Counted from the stretch's first letter, positions 43,575-53,161 are shown. The stretch: 64,000 bases of DNA from JABJAG01 sp038137215 (GCA_038137215.1 JAYQBG010000015.1:4996-68995); one strand, 5' to 3'. Notes: generated by a model from the letters alone, not told the origin. Program-made: numbers and translations.

Positions 43575-44168
43575 ATGTCCACACCTGAAATCGAACGTCT
43601 CGTTGACCTGCTGGCAAAGCTGCCGGGGCTGGGGCCGCGCTCGGCCCGGCGCGCGACGCTGCACCTGATCAAGCGTCCGGGCCAGCTCATGCAGCCCCTC
43701 GCCGAAGCGATTGCCAGCGCCGCCGGGGCGATTCGCACCTGCACCAATTGCGGCAATGTGGACACGGTCGATCCGTGCCGCATCTGCGCCGATTATGAAC
43801 GCGACCGGAGCGTCATTTGCGTGATCGAGGATGTGGCCGATCTCTGGGCGCTGGAGCGCACGGCGTCCTTCGGCGGCCAGTATCACGTACTCGGCGGCAC
43901 GCTCTCAGCGCTCGACGGGGTCGGCCCGGAAGACCTGCATATTGGACGTCTGGTGGACCGGTCCAAATCGCCCGAGGTCACCGAAGTGATCCTCGCCACC
44001 AACGCCACGGTCGCGGGCCAGACCACGGCCCATTACATCACCGAGCGGCTGACCGATTGCGGCGTAACGATTTCGCGTCTGGCCCATGGTGTGCCGGTGG
44101 GCGGCGAACTCGACTATCTCGATGACGGCACTCTGACCGCTGCGCTGAAAAGCCGGCGCGAGGTCTGA
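43575..44168 (+). CDS. recR: Recombination mediator RecR
   Basis: RecFOR-pathway protein of 197 residues that helps load RecA on SSB-coated DNA. It has the N-terminal helix-hairpin-helix (LPGLGPRSARRATLHLI), the Cys4 zinc motif CTNCGNVDTVDPCRIC and a Toprim domain beginning VICVIEDVADLWALE. The Walker B-like C-terminus LTDCGVTISRLAHGVPVGGE closes it. Convergent with rmuC after a 1-nt gap. Confidence 0.95.
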   Translation: MSTPEIERLVDLLAKLPGLGPRSARRATLHLIKRPGQLMQPLAEAIASAAGAIRTCTNCGNVDTVDPCRICADYERDRSVICVIEDVADLWALERTASFGGQYHVLGGTLSALDGVGPEDLHIGRLVDRSKSPEVTEVILATNATVAGQTTAHYITERLTDCGVTISRLAHGVPVGGELDYLDDGTLTAALKSRREV

Positions 44169-44169
44169 T

Positions 44170-45291
44170 CTACTCCACGCTCCGCAATAGCGGTGGTTCG
44201 TCGAGGGTGTCTTCGATCGAGGGTGAGTCGGTGCCGTCGTCGAGCTGGATGTCGTGAATTTTGTCGCCGCGGTTCTTCACCTTGTTCGCCGAGGTGCGGA
44301 TATCCTTGATGTCCTTCTCGGCCAGCTGGAAATGCTTCTCCAGGTGATCGACCCGCTTGTCGAGCCGGTCCACATCCTCGAGCATTTTCAGCACCTCGGT
44401 CTGGATGATCCCGGCGGCTTCCTTCATGCGCACGTCTTTCATGACCGCGCGCATGGTGTTGAGCAGCGCCCAGAGCGTCGTGGGTGAGACGATGAAGACC
44501 TTGGCCCGATGGGCGGCGTCGACCGTGTCGCCGAAATTGGCGTGCAGTTCGGCATAGACGGCTTCCGAGGGCAGGAACATCAGCGCCGCATCGGCGGTCT
44601 CGCCCGGCACGATGTACTTCTCGGCGATCGCCTTAACGTGCAGCGCCACGTCACGCCGGAAGGCGCGTTCGGCCTCTTTTTTGGCCGGGTCGGTCTCGGC
44701 GCTTTGCAGGGCGCGCCAGGCTTCCAGCGGGAATTTCGCATCGACCACGATGGGTCCGGGCGGGTTGGGCAGGTCGAGCAGGCAGTCGGCGCGCTTGCCG
44801 TCGCGCAACGTCGCCTGAAACGTGTAGCTGCCCGGCGGCATGGCGGATTCCACCAGATCCTGCAGCTGGACCTCGCCGAAAGCGCCGCGGGCCTGCTTGT
44901 TGGAGAGGATTTCCTGCAGCCCAACCACCTGCGAGGACAGGTCGGTCAGGTTCTTTTGGGCCGTGTCGATCCGGACCAGCCGTTCCTTCAGTTCGTCCAG
45001 CGTCGTCTTCTGGGTCTTGTTGGTCTTCTCCAACGTTGCGTCGATCTTGCCGGTGAGCTGCTGCAGGCGCTCATCGACGGATTTCGCCAGCGCGCGCTCC
45101 TGGGCCTGGAGTGTCTGGGCGAGCTGGGCCTGCTGTGCGGCCTGGGCCTCGGTCATCTGGGACAGGCGCACCGACAGTTCCGAGACTTCGGAGTTGGCGG
45201 CGCTACGGCGGGTCTCGATGACCAGCGCAGCCACAAGCGCACCGGCCCCGAGCACGCCGATCAGAATGGCGATCAGAAGCGTTGTATCCAT
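44170..45291 (-). CDS. rmuC: DNA recombination protein RmuC family
   Basis: Predicted nuclease-like protein that limits inversions at short repeats. The 373 residues begin with a TM anchor (about 4-25), then a long coiled coil (about 30-125; SQMTEAQAAQQAQLAQTLQA) and a PD-(D/E)XK-like domain (about 130-330) containing DCLLDLPNPPGPIVVDAKFP and the EKYIVPGETADAALMFLPSE motif. TTLWALLNTMRAVMKDV is the conserved RmuC block. Convergent with recR; 101 bp to the def operon. Confidence 0.93.
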   Translation of the reverse strand: MDTTLLIAILIGVLGAGALVAALVIETRRSAANSEVSELSVRLSQMTEAQAAQQAQLAQTLQAQERALAKSVDERLQQLTGKIDATLEKTNKTQKTTLDELKERLVRIDTAQKNLTDLSSQVVGLQEILSNKQARGAFGEVQLQDLVESAMPPGSYTFQATLRDGKRADCLLDLPNPPGPIVVDAKFPLEAWRALQSAETDPAKKEAERAFRRDVALHVKAIAEKYIVPGETADAALMFLPSEAVYAELHANFGDTVDAAHRAKVFIVSPTTLWALLNTMRAVMKDVRMKEAAGIIQTEVLKMLEDVDRLDKRVDHLEKHFQLAEKDIKDIRTSANKVKNRGDKIHDIQLDDGTDSPSIEDTLDEPPLLRSVE

Positions 45292-45419
45292 TAACCAATT
45301 CTAGCAGCCGTTGGGTGGATTCGGCTCCGGCTTGACGAAAACAGCGCAAGGCCATACCTATCGGCGCGAAAACGCGCCGAATTCCGCCGGAATTGGCTAA
45401 ATCTGAAGGTATCCGAGAC

Positions 45420-45932
45420 ATGGCAAAGTTGCCCATCGTCATTGCACCGGACCCGGTGCTGAAACAGACCTGTGAGCCGGTGTCGGACATCACCGACGAT
45501 ATCCGCGCGCGTCTTGATGACATGCTGGAGACCATGTACGCCGCCCCGGGGATCGGCCTTTCGGCGCCCCAGGTGGCTGATGGGCGGCGTCTGATCGTCT
45601 GTGATGTGGCCCGCGAGGGCGAGCCGGCCCGGCCCTTCAGAATGGTCAATCCGGAGATCGTCTGGCATTCGGACGAGAAGGTCGTCGCCGAGGAAGGCTG
45701 CCTGAGCATTCCCGATCAGTATGGCGAAGTGCCACGCTTCCGGGAGATCAAGGTGTCCTATCTGGACCCGGACGGAGAGGTGCAGGAGGTCGAGGCGGAC
45801 GGGTTGTTCTCGGCCTGCATCCAGCACGAGATCGATCACCTGGACGGTGTCCTGTTCATCGACTACCTGACACCGCTGAAGCGGAATATGATCTTGCGGA
45901 AGATGAAAAAGCTGAAACGGCACCAGCAATAG
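45420..45932 (+). CDS. def: Peptide deformylase
   Basis: Removes the formyl group from nascent-protein Met. The 170 residues start at the ATG at 45420 (an upstream in-frame start at 45393 adds nine residues). All three catalytic motifs are canonical: GIGLSAPQV (residues 44-52), EEGCLSIPD with Cys94, and QHEIDHLDG with metal ligands His136 and His140 and catalytic Glu137. First gene of def-fmt-truA. Confidence 0.95.
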   Translation: MAKLPIVIAPDPVLKQTCEPVSDITDDIRARLDDMLETMYAAPGIGLSAPQVADGRRLIVCDVAREGEPARPFRMVNPEIVWHSDEKVVAEEGCLSIPDQYGEVPRFREIKVSYLDPDGEVQEVEADGLFSACIQHEIDHLDGVLFIDYLTPLKRNMILRKMKKLKRHQQ

Positions 45933-45988
45933 TCCGCCATCATCGCGCCGCATGAGGCGTTTGCCCTTGAGAGGGCGGGATAAAGACC

Positions 45989-46903
45989 ATGCGTATCGCC
46001 TTTATGGGAACACCGGATTTTTCTGTTCCGGCCTTTGACGCCCTGCGCGAAGCCGGGCACGAGATCGCCTGTGTCTATACCCAGCCGCCGCGTCCGGCCG
46101 GGCGGGGCCAGAAGGAACGCACCTCGCCGGTGCAACTGGCGGCGGAAGCTGCCGGGATCGAGGTGCGCACGCCGGTCAGTCTGAAGGACGCGGATGCCCA
46201 GGCAGACTTTGCGGCGCTCGATCTGGACGCCGCGGTGGTCGTGGCCTATGGCCTGATTTTGCCGGCGCCCATTCTGGAGGCGCCGCGCCGGGGCTGCATC
46301 AACATTCATGCTTCGCTGCTGCCGCGCTGGCGGGGTGCGGCGCCGATCCAGCGGGCGCTGCTGGCGGGCGATACGGAAACCGGCGTGACGATCATGCAGA
46401 TGGATGAAGGTCTGGACACCGGCCCGGAACTTTTGCGGGAGCCGGTTGAAATTACCAAGGACATGAATGCCGGTGATCTGCACGACGCCCTGTCAGAGCT
46501 CGGAGGGCGTCTGATCGTGGATGCGCTTGCGGGTCTGGAAGACGGTTCTGTGAAACCGACTCCCCAGATCGAGGATGGCGTGACCTATGCCCACAAGCTC
46601 GATCGGGGTGAGGAGCGGATCGACTGGTCCCGAAGTGCTGCGGAGGTGGCCCGCCATGTGCGCGGTTTCGCGCCGTGGCCCGGGGCCTGGTTCGAATATG
46701 ACGGCGACCGCATCAAAGTCCTGGCCACTGAGGTGACCGCCGGGTCGGGTAAACCCGGCGCGGTGCTCGACGATGCCCTGACCGTGGCCTGCGGAACCGG
46801 TGCCATACGGTTGCTGCGGGTGCAGCGCGCCGGGCGTGCAGCCATGGAGGCGGAAGCCTATCTGCGCGGCCAGGCGGTGCCGAAGGGCGCACACTTCGCA
46901 TGA
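45989..46903 (+). CDS. fmt: Methionyl-tRNA formyltransferase
   Basis: Formylates initiator Met-tRNA, using 10-formyl-THF. The 304 residues contain the folate-binding N-terminal domain, MRIAFMGTPDFSVPAFDALR, the catalytic INIHASLLPRWRGAAPIQRA and ITIMQMDEGLDTGP-like VTIMQMDEGLDTGPEL. The C-terminal OB-like domain binds tRNA. It starts 56 nt after def and overlaps truA by 4 nt (ATGA), consistent with a coupled translation-initiation operon. Confidence 0.95.
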   Translation: MRIAFMGTPDFSVPAFDALREAGHEIACVYTQPPRPAGRGQKERTSPVQLAAEAAGIEVRTPVSLKDADAQADFAALDLDAAVVVAYGLILPAPILEAPRRGCINIHASLLPRWRGAAPIQRALLAGDTETGVTIMQMDEGLDTGPELLREPVEITKDMNAGDLHDALSELGGRLIVDALAGLEDGSVKPTPQIEDGVTYAHKLDRGEERIDWSRSAAEVARHVRGFAPWPGAWFEYDGDRIKVLATEVTAGSGKPGAVLDDALTVACGTGAIRLLRVQRAGRAAMEAEAYLRGQAVPKGAHFA

Positions 46904-47637
46904 AGCGCTACAAACTGACCCTCGAATACGATGGCAGCGACTATGTCGGCTGGCAGCGGCAGGACAACGGTCTTTCGATCCAGTCAGTGCTGGAAGATGC
47001 TGCGCGTTGCTTCACCGGCGAAGACATTGTTGTCCATGGCGCTGGGCGGACTGATGCAGGCGTGCACGCGCTCGGCCAGGTGGCCCATATCGATATTCGC
47101 CAAGATCGTCGGCCGGATACGGTGCTCGATGCGTTGAATCATTTCCTGCGCGAGGTGCCGGTTGTCGTGCTGGATGTCGAGCTGGTGGACGACGACTTCC
47201 ATGCACGGTTTTCGGCCACAGGGCGCCACTATCGCTATCGCATTCTCAACCGGCGTCCGCGTCCCGCGACAACCCGGGGCTATGTCTGGTGGGTGCCGGT
47301 GCTGCTCGATGTGGAGGCCATGCAAGACGCCACGCGCGAGCTGGTCGGCGAGCATGATTTCACCTCCTTCCGCGCAACGCTTTGTCAGGCGAAGTCGCCG
47401 GTAAAGACGCTCGATCGTCTGGACGTCTTTCGCGACGGCGAGGAGATCGTGGTCGAGGCATCCGCCCGGTCATTCCTGCATCATCAGGTGCGCAATTTGG
47501 TGGGTACGCTGGAACTGGTGGGCAAGGGCCGCTGGACGCGGCAGGACGTCGCCGATGCTCGCGATGCACGCCAACGTGCGGCCGGCGGCCCGACCGCGCC
47601 GGCGCATGGCCTCTATCTCGTGCGTGTGGACTATTGA
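46900..47637 (+). CDS. truA: tRNA pseudouridine(38-40) synthase
   Basis: Modifies the anticodon stem at positions 38-40 of many tRNAs. The 245 residues include the N-terminal block LTLEYDGSDYVGWQRQDNGL, the catalytic Asp motif GAGRTDAGVHALGQVAHID and ARSFLHHQVRNLVGTLELVG near the C-terminus. ATGA overlap with fmt. The truA-MFS junction leaves only about 1 bp if the MFS start is at 47639. Confidence 0.95.
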   Translation: MKRYKLTLEYDGSDYVGWQRQDNGLSIQSVLEDAARCFTGEDIVVHGAGRTDAGVHALGQVAHIDIRQDRRPDTVLDALNHFLREVPVVVLDVELVDDDFHARFSATGRHYRYRILNRRPRPATTRGYVWWVPVLLDVEAMQDATRELVGEHDFTSFRATLCQAKSPVKTLDRLDVFRDGEEIVVEASARSFLHHQVRNLVGTLELVGKGRWTRQDVADARDARQRAAGGPTAPAHGLYLVRVDY

Positions 47638-47638
47638 G

Positions 47639-48835
47639 GTGGCTTCACTGAAGCGAGGTGATGCATCTGCGCGCCTGGTTCTGCTGGTCCTGATCGCGGC
47701 CAGCGGCGCGTCGATCTTGTCCACGGACCTTTACGCGCCGACCCTGCCGCATCTGCCGGAATACTTTGGAACCGATGCGGCGACCGTTCAGTTGACCATG
47801 GCCCTGAACCTGGCCGCGTTTGCGGTCGCGCAATTGTTCTGGGGGCCCTTGGGTGACCGTATCGGGCGACGGAAGATTTTCATCTACGGGATGATGGCCT
47901 TCGCCGTGACCGTATTTGCAGCCGCGATCTCCCAGACCATCGGACAACTGATCGCTGCACGTGTCCTGATGGGGACGGCGGCGAGCGTGGAGGCCGTGGT
48001 GGTTCTGGCGGTGATCAGTGATCTCTATGGGGGCGAGGATTCCGCCAAGATCTTTGCGCTCTACGGCATGGTGATCGCGCTGGTGCCGGCGGTGGGTCCG
48101 GTCATGGGCGGGTTCATTTTCGAATGGTTCGGTTGGCGCGCCAACTTTTATATCCTCGCGGGCGTTGTGGTTCTGGTTCTCGCGCTCGGTATCTGGCGTT
48201 TGCCGGAGACCCTGCCGCAGGCGGAGCGAACAGCCCTGAAGCTACGAACGATCGTATGGGGCTATGCACGGCTTCTGATGCGGGGCGGCTTTGTCACGGT
48301 GGCGCTGACACTCGGTCTGGCGCTGGCTGCGGTCTTTGCCTTCATCACCGAGGCGCCGTTCATCCTGATCGAAAAGCACGGCATTGCGACCCGGTATTTC
48401 GGTCTGTTCCAGGCCGTCATTGTGCTGGCCTTCTTTGTCGGAAGCCTCACAGGGAGCCAGGCGGTCCGCCGTGTCGGCGTGCGGCGCCTGTTCGGGTTCG
48501 GTGTGTGGAGCGGGTCCCTGTCGGGGTTACTGGTGCTCCTGGCCGTGGCGCTGGGGGAAACACCCGTCACCCTGACCGCTGCCATGAGCGTGTTTGCCTT
48601 TGCACTGGGGCCGCTCTTTGCCACCGCGCCGGTCCTCGCCTTTGAACGGGTGCCGGGTCAGGGACGGGGCATGAGTGCGGCCCTGCTCTCGACCTTCGAA
48701 ATGGGCGGGGCCGCCCTGGGCGCGCTGTTTGTCAGCGTGACGGCGCAGGGTACGGCCTGGCCGCTGGCGATCTGTGTGTCCGGGGCGGGCGCCCTGCTTC
48801 TAGTCGTGGGTCTGCTGGCCCTGCGTCCAGCCTAG
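47639..48835 (+). CDS. MFS drug-resistance transporter, Bcr/CflA family
   Basis: Twelve-helix inner-membrane exporter of about 398 residues. The first-helix signature ILSTDLYAPTLPHLPEYFG, the loop-2 motif WGPLGDRIGRRKIFIYG and the helix-5 motif VPAVGPVMGGFIFEWFGWRA are characteristic of Bcr/CflA efflux pumps for bicyclomycin, chloramphenicol or similar drugs. The start is uncertain: the GTG at 47639 is the first codon after the truA stop in frame, and a CTG at 47648 has the better ribosome-binding site. Substrate not predictable. Confidence 0.85.
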   Translation: MASLKRGDASARLVLLVLIAASGASILSTDLYAPTLPHLPEYFGTDAATVQLTMALNLAAFAVAQLFWGPLGDRIGRRKIFIYGMMAFAVTVFAAAISQTIGQLIAARVLMGTAASVEAVVVLAVISDLYGGEDSAKIFALYGMVIALVPAVGPVMGGFIFEWFGWRANFYILAGVVVLVLALGIWRLPETLPQAERTALKLRTIVWGYARLLMRGGFVTVALTLGLALAAVFAFITEAPFILIEKHGIATRYFGLFQAVIVLAFFVGSLTGSQAVRRVGVRRLFGFGVWSGSLSGLLVLLAVALGETPVTLTAAMSVFAFALGPLFATAPVLAFERVPGQGRGMSAALLSTFEMGGAALGALFVSVTAQGTAWPLAICVSGAGALLLVVGLLALRPA

Positions 48836-48864
48836 AACGTTACACCGGTGGCGCGGGCCCGGGA

Positions 48865-49446
48865 CTAGCCGATCAGGCTTTCGGCAGTCAGCCACAACAT
48901 GATCGACAGGCCGAGTTCGATCACAACCACCATGACCGCGGTCATAAGGGGTACATCGAGGGCGATGCGGGCCACGGCCCAGGCATACACAAGTGTTGCA
49001 AGCTGTGCAGCCAGATACAGCGCGGCGCCCCAACCGGGTGTGTCCACGCCTTCGGCGGCGAAGATCACGACGGACGGGAGCACGATGGCGATCCGCACGA
49101 TGTTCGACCAGTTCCAGGCGACCACGAAGACAACGAACCGCTCACCGCGATTAATGGAATCCGTCACACCGGCCATCACCAGTGGGAACAACAGCCAGGC
49201 AATGACAAAGATCTGAAGATAGATCAGAACATCGAGAGGCCCGCCGGAGCTGTCCGCAGGACCGGCTTCGTCCACGCTCAGCAGGAGTGTTTCCAGCGCG
49301 ATGGCCGGCAGCACGATGGCAGCGGCCCAGAACGAATTCCAGAACCCGATGCTGTCGGTGCGGAAGTGTTGCAGGGCGGACCTGTCGAGATGCAGCAGCC
49401 GCCACGCACCGAACAGACCGTGAGAAGCTTCCTGAAGGGTGATCAC
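48865..49446 (-). CDS. Predicted integral membrane protein, unknown function
   Basis: Protein of 193 residues with five predicted TM helices: about 34-57, 74-98, 110-127, 137-157 and 163-185. The N-terminus (MITLQEASHGLFGAWRLLHL) is amphipathic and the loops are short. It has weak overall similarity in pattern to Yip1-like membrane proteins, but no diagnostic motif. Convergent with the MFS gene. It begins 24 nt after dapE on the same strand and may belong to the dap operon. Confidence 0.68.
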   Translation of the reverse strand: MITLQEASHGLFGAWRLLHLDRSALQHFRTDSIGFWNSFWAAAIVLPAIALETLLLSVDEAGPADSSGGPLDVLIYLQIFVIAWLLFPLVMAGVTDSINRGERFVVFVVAWNWSNIVRIAIVLPSVVIFAAEGVDTPGWGAALYLAAQLATLVYAWAVARIALDVPLMTAVMVVVIELGLSIMLWLTAESLIG

Positions 49447-49469
49447 GCGCGGTCGCGCTCCTGTTCGGG

Positions 49470-50654
49470 TTACCGGTTCAGGTCAAAATAGGTCTCGAGA
49501 ACCCTAAGGTAAATTTCCGTGAGCTTCACAATATCGTCGGTCGCCACATGCTCATCGACCTTGTGCATGGTCTGCCCGACAAGACCGAACTCGGCTACCG
49601 GACAATAGTCCTTGATAAACCGTGCATCGGATGTGCCGCCCGTGGTGCTGAGTTCCGGGGTGCGTCCCGTGACGTCGCGCACGGCATTGGCGATGGCGTC
49701 GCTGAAGGCACCCGGCGGCGTGAGAAAGGCTTCTCCGGTCACGCGGAAATCCAGGGTGTAGCTCGCCCCGCTGTCTCCGATCTCCGCATCGAAGGTCTGC
49801 CTCGCCCAAGCGTCAAGGCTGTCGGATGTGTGGATGTCGTTGAACCGTATGTTGAAGGTGGCACTCGCCTTGGCCGGGATCACGTTGGTGGCCGGGTTGC
49901 CCACATCGATGGTGGTGACCTGCAGGGTCGAGGGCTGAAAGTGCTCTGTCCCTTCATCCAGGGGCGCGGCGGTGAGCGCGGCAAGCATGCGCACAAGATG
50001 ATGAACCGGGTTGTCGGCCAGATGCGGATAGGCGGCGTGGCCCTGGACGCCGTTGACGTCCAGATGTCCGGTTGTGCTGCCACGCCGGCCGATCTTGATC
50101 ATGTCGCCAAGCACATCCGGATTGGTCGGCTCACCGACCAGGCAGGCATCCAGCTGCTCCCCGCGATCGGCCAGCCATTCCAAAACCTTGCGGGTGCCGT
50201 TGATGGCAGGGCCTTCTTCATCGCCGGTGATCAGCAGGCTGATCGAGCCCGGATTGTCCCAGCTGTCGGGGGTGCCGTGCCGTTCGACGAGATTCTGTAC
50301 GGCCGCCGCGAAGGCCGCGACGGCGCTTTTCATATCGGCCGCACCGCGCCCGTGCAGATCGCCATCGATCACCTCTCCGGAAAACGGATCGTGTGACCAG
50401 TCTTCCTGTGCGCCGACGGGCACGACATCGGTATGTCCGGCGAAGCAGAAATTGCGGCCGCGGGTGCCGATCCGCGCATAAAGGTTGTCGATATCGGGGG
50501 TCCCGACATCGACAAACCGCAGGCGGTGACACTCGAATCCGGTGTTCTCCAGCGCCTCCGTAAGGACACCGAGCGCACCGGCATCCTCCGGGGTCACGCT
50601 GGGGCAGCGGATCAGCGCCTGTGACAGCGCAATCGGGTCGCCAGGCTGGCTCAT
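49470..50654 (-). CDS. dapE: Succinyl-diaminopimelate desuccinylase
   Basis: Zinc-dependent hydrolase of the M20 family that releases LL-diaminopimelate in lysine and cell-wall biosynthesis. About 394 residues from the ATG at 50654; a further upstream start would overlap dapD. Zinc and catalytic residues can be seen in FAGHTDVVPVG, HGRGAADMKSAVAAF and ITGDEEGPAINGT, with EPTNPD later. It starts 10 nt after the dapD stop, a compact dapD-dapE operon. Confidence 0.94.
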   Translation of the reverse strand: MSQPGDPIALSQALIRCPSVTPEDAGALGVLTEALENTGFECHRLRFVDVGTPDIDNLYARIGTRGRNFCFAGHTDVVPVGAQEDWSHDPFSGEVIDGDLHGRGAADMKSAVAAFAAAVQNLVERHGTPDSWDNPGSISLLITGDEEGPAINGTRKVLEWLADRGEQLDACLVGEPTNPDVLGDMIKIGRRGSTTGHLDVNGVQGHAAYPHLADNPVHHLVRMLAALTAAPLDEGTEHFQPSTLQVTTIDVGNPATNVIPAKASATFNIRFNDIHTSDSLDAWARQTFDAEIGDSGASYTLDFRVTGEAFLTPPGAFSDAIANAVRDVTGRTPELSTTGGTSDARFIKDYCPVAEFGLVGQTMHKVDEHVATDDIVKLTEIYLRVLETYFDLNR

Positions 50655-50664
50655 CGGAGGACCA

Positions 50665-51510
50665 TCAGTCCCGCAGCAATTCGTTGATTGATGTCTTGGC
50701 GCGGGTCTGCTCATCCACGCGTTTCACGATCACGGCGCAGTAGAGGCTGGGTCCCGGGCTCCCGTCCGGCAAATCCTTGCCGGGCAGCGTGCCCGGAACG
50801 ACCACCGAGTAGGAGGGAACCCGGCCGGTGAAGACCTCGCCGGTGGTGCGGTCCACGATCTTGGTCGAGGCTCCGAGATAGACGCCCATGGAGAGCACCG
50901 CGCCTTCTTCAACGATGACGCCTTCGGCGACTTCTGAGCGTGCGCCGATGAAGCAATTGTCCTCGATGATCACGGGATTGGCCTGCAGGGGCTCGAGAAC
51001 GCCGCCGATCCCCGCACCGCCGGAGAGGTGTACGTTCTTGCCGATCTGTGCGCAGCTTCCCACGGTGGCCCAGGTATCGACCATCGTGCCGCTGTCTACA
51101 TAGGCGCCGAGATTGACGAAGCTGGGCATGAGCACGACACCCGCCGCGATATGCGCGGAATGGCGCACAACAGCGTTGGGAACCGCGCGGAAACCCGCGG
51201 TTTCAAAAGCCTTGGCGTCCCAGCCGTTGAACTTCGAGGGAACCTTGTCCCACCAGGCCGTGTCCTTGCCGGGTCCGCCCGGAATCACTTCCATGTCGTT
51301 GAGCCGGAAGGACAGCAGCACAGCCTTTTTCAGCCATTTGTTGACAATCCAGTCGCCACCGGACTTTTCCGCGACACGCAGCGTGCCGCTGTCCAGCTCG
51401 GACAGGGCCGTTTCCACGGCCTCCCGGTCTGCGCCCGTGGTCTGGGGGGTCAGGGAGTCTCGGTTGTCCCAGGCCGTTTCGATGGCCGATTGGAGGTCGC
51501 TGGTGCTCAT
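50665..51510 (-). CDS. dapD: 2,3,4,5-tetrahydropyridine-2,6-dicarboxylate N-succinyltransferase
   Basis: Succinyl-CoA-dependent step of the lysine/DAP pathway. The 281 residues have an N-terminal helical domain (about 1-95) and a left-handed beta-helix of hexapeptide repeats (about 105-240) with SFVNLGAYVDSGTMVDTWAT, VGSCAQIGKNVHLSGGAGIG and GVLEPLQANPVIIEDN. The final RAKTSINELLRD is the family terminal. Upstream of dapE and downstream of a HAD nucleotidase, same strand. Confidence 0.95.
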   Translation of the reverse strand: MSTSDLQSAIETAWDNRDSLTPQTTGADREAVETALSELDSGTLRVAEKSGGDWIVNKWLKKAVLLSFRLNDMEVIPGGPGKDTAWWDKVPSKFNGWDAKAFETAGFRAVPNAVVRHSAHIAAGVVLMPSFVNLGAYVDSGTMVDTWATVGSCAQIGKNVHLSGGAGIGGVLEPLQANPVIIEDNCFIGARSEVAEGVIVEEGAVLSMGVYLGASTKIVDRTTGEVFTGRVPSYSVVVPGTLPGKDLPDGSPGPSLYCAVIVKRVDEQTRAKTSINELLRD

Positions 51511-51596
51511 GACATTGTCCTGTGAATTGCTTGAGTGGCGGCGCGCGAAGATGACCGGGCAGGCTCCCCGATGTCAACGTTGCAGGCCTGCTTTCG

Positions 51597-52283
51597 TCAG
51601 TCGGCCTCGATCACGGATTCCAGCCAGGTGACGAGGTCATCGGTTTCATGGTGAATGAAGTCGGTGTTGCCGTCCGGAACGGCCCAGTAAGGCTCCGTCG
51701 AGGTATCGTACCGGACCCAGACCGTTGTCATGCCCAACTCGGCCGCCGGTTTCAAATTGGGACCCATATCCTCCAGCATCACTGCATGCGCCGGATCGAA
51801 GGCGTGATATTCGGCGATGAGTTCGTAGGGGCGCGGGTTCGGCTTGGGCTCATAATCGGCTGCCGCAACATCGAAGATTCCGTCGAAATGCCTGGCGATG
51901 TTGAGATTTTTCAGCACGGTTTCGGCATGCGCCGATGACGCGTTGGTGAACACCACCTTCCGTCCGGGCAGTTGGTCCAGCGCGGCCTCCAGGCGCGGCA
52001 TGGGGCCGACCACCGAATAATCGACGTCGTGCACGTAATCCATGAAATGGGTCGGATCCACACCATGATCGTTCATCAGGCCGCGCAGGGTGGTGCCGTG
52101 TTCGCGGAACATCCGCTTCTGTTCGATCAATGCGTTTTCGAGATCCAGTTTCAGCGCGTCGGCAACATAGAGGGTCATCCGGGACGAGACTTCGGCCATC
52201 AGGCCGCAGGACGCGGGATAGAGCGTGTTGTCGAGGTCGAAGACCCATGTTTGCGTGTCGCGCAATTCTTCGATTGGTTTCAT
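51597..52283 (-). CDS. Pyrimidine 5'-nucleotidase (HAD superfamily, SDT1-like)
   Basis: HAD phosphatase of 228 residues. The nucleophile motif is VFDLDNTLYPASCGLMA, then motif II VVFTNASSAHAETVL, and the late motifs KPNPRPYELI and VMLEDMGPNLKPA (motifs III/IV). The DNTLYP form identifies the pyrimidine 5'-nucleotidase/SDT1 clade, common beside dapD in alphaproteobacteria. Probably dephosphorylates UMP/CMP. Starts 86 nt upstream of dapD, same direction; divergent from the PAS protein. Confidence 0.87.
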   Translation of the reverse strand: MKPIEELRDTQTWVFDLDNTLYPASCGLMAEVSSRMTLYVADALKLDLENALIEQKRMFREHGTTLRGLMNDHGVDPTHFMDYVHDVDYSVVGPMPRLEAALDQLPGRKVVFTNASSAHAETVLKNLNIARHFDGIFDVAAADYEPKPNPRPYELIAEYHAFDPAHAVMLEDMGPNLKPAAELGMTTVWVRYDTSTEPYWAVPDGNTDFIHHETDDLVTWLESVIEAD

Positions 52284-52450
52284 AGCGCTGTAAATTCACA
52301 GAATTTCAAGGTTTTAGGCCGTCACGCGGCCCTGTTCTCACTAAGACTTCATTAACTGGCCCCCAACTAGAATTCAACGTTCCTGTGAGGCGCGAACTTT
52401 GCGTCACGCACCAGTTGCGGCCGCCTGCGGCCAGTTTGAACGAGGACGTC

Positions 52451-53161
52451 TTGAGCCAGAGCATCGATAATATGGGCATACCGGCCGGTGAACGCCAATC
52501 TCCGGAAAACCTGCGTGTTGAGCGGGATAGGTTTGTCGCGCTGGCATTCTGCAGTGCTGATCTTCTGGTGGAACTGGATCGCGATGGCCGCATCACCTTC
52601 GCGGCCGGGGCAACCAAGGTGTTTACCGGGCGCGATCCCGGCGCCCTTCGCGGTACCCGTGTGCAGGAACTGATCCATGCCAGTGACCATCGTAAGCTCG
52701 ATCGCCTGCTCCGCGATGCCCGGGCCGGAACGCGGATCGACGACGCCAACCTCACGCTGGTGTCGGCAGCCGGCCCTCCGATGGTGCTGAGCACCAGCGG
52801 CTTCCATATGTCCGATCTGGGCGGCCATACCTATCTCGCATTCCGGGTGAAGGCGGCGCCTGCGGCCTATGCCGACGAAGATGCGGTGCGTGTCGAGGGC
52901 ATGGAAGTCTATGACAAGAGCTCCTTCACCGAGGCCGCAACCCGCGCCTTCAAGGACTTCCTGTCACACGCTGATGACGACTACACGAACCTGGCCACCT
53001 GCCTGAGCGCGAATATTCACGCACTCGACATGTGGACCAAGACGCTGTCGCGTTACGGCAAGCGTCTGCGCTACGAGCAGTTCAATGAGATGGTGGATAC
53101 CCTCTCGATCCTCTACGACATGCGGCGCCCGTCGGGCACGTATCTGCGTCAGGCCAGCTGA
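52451..53161 (+). CDS. PAS-domain protein of unknown role
   Basis: Protein of about 236 residues from the TTG at 52451, which has GAGGA upstream; an ATG at 52472 is an alternative. A PAS fold covers about 30-140 (FCSADLLVELDRDGRITFAA, then FTGRDPGALRGTRVQELIHA). A C-terminal helical region (about 165-230; FKDFLSHADDDYTNLATCLS and IHALDMWTKTLSRYGKRLRY) has no kinase, cyclase or DNA-binding motif. The role is unknown, perhaps a sensor that works through protein contacts. It sits between the divergent HAD-dap operon and convergent argB. Confidence 0.75.
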   Translation: MSQSIDNMGIPAGERQSPENLRVERDRFVALAFCSADLLVELDRDGRITFAAGATKVFTGRDPGALRGTRVQELIHASDHRKLDRLLRDARAGTRIDDANLTLVSAAGPPMVLSTSGFHMSDLGGHTYLAFRVKAAPAAYADEDAVRVEGMEVYDKSSFTEAATRAFKDFLSHADDDYTNLATCLSANIHALDMWTKTLSRYGKRLRYEQFNEMVDTLSILYDMRRPSGTYLRQAS

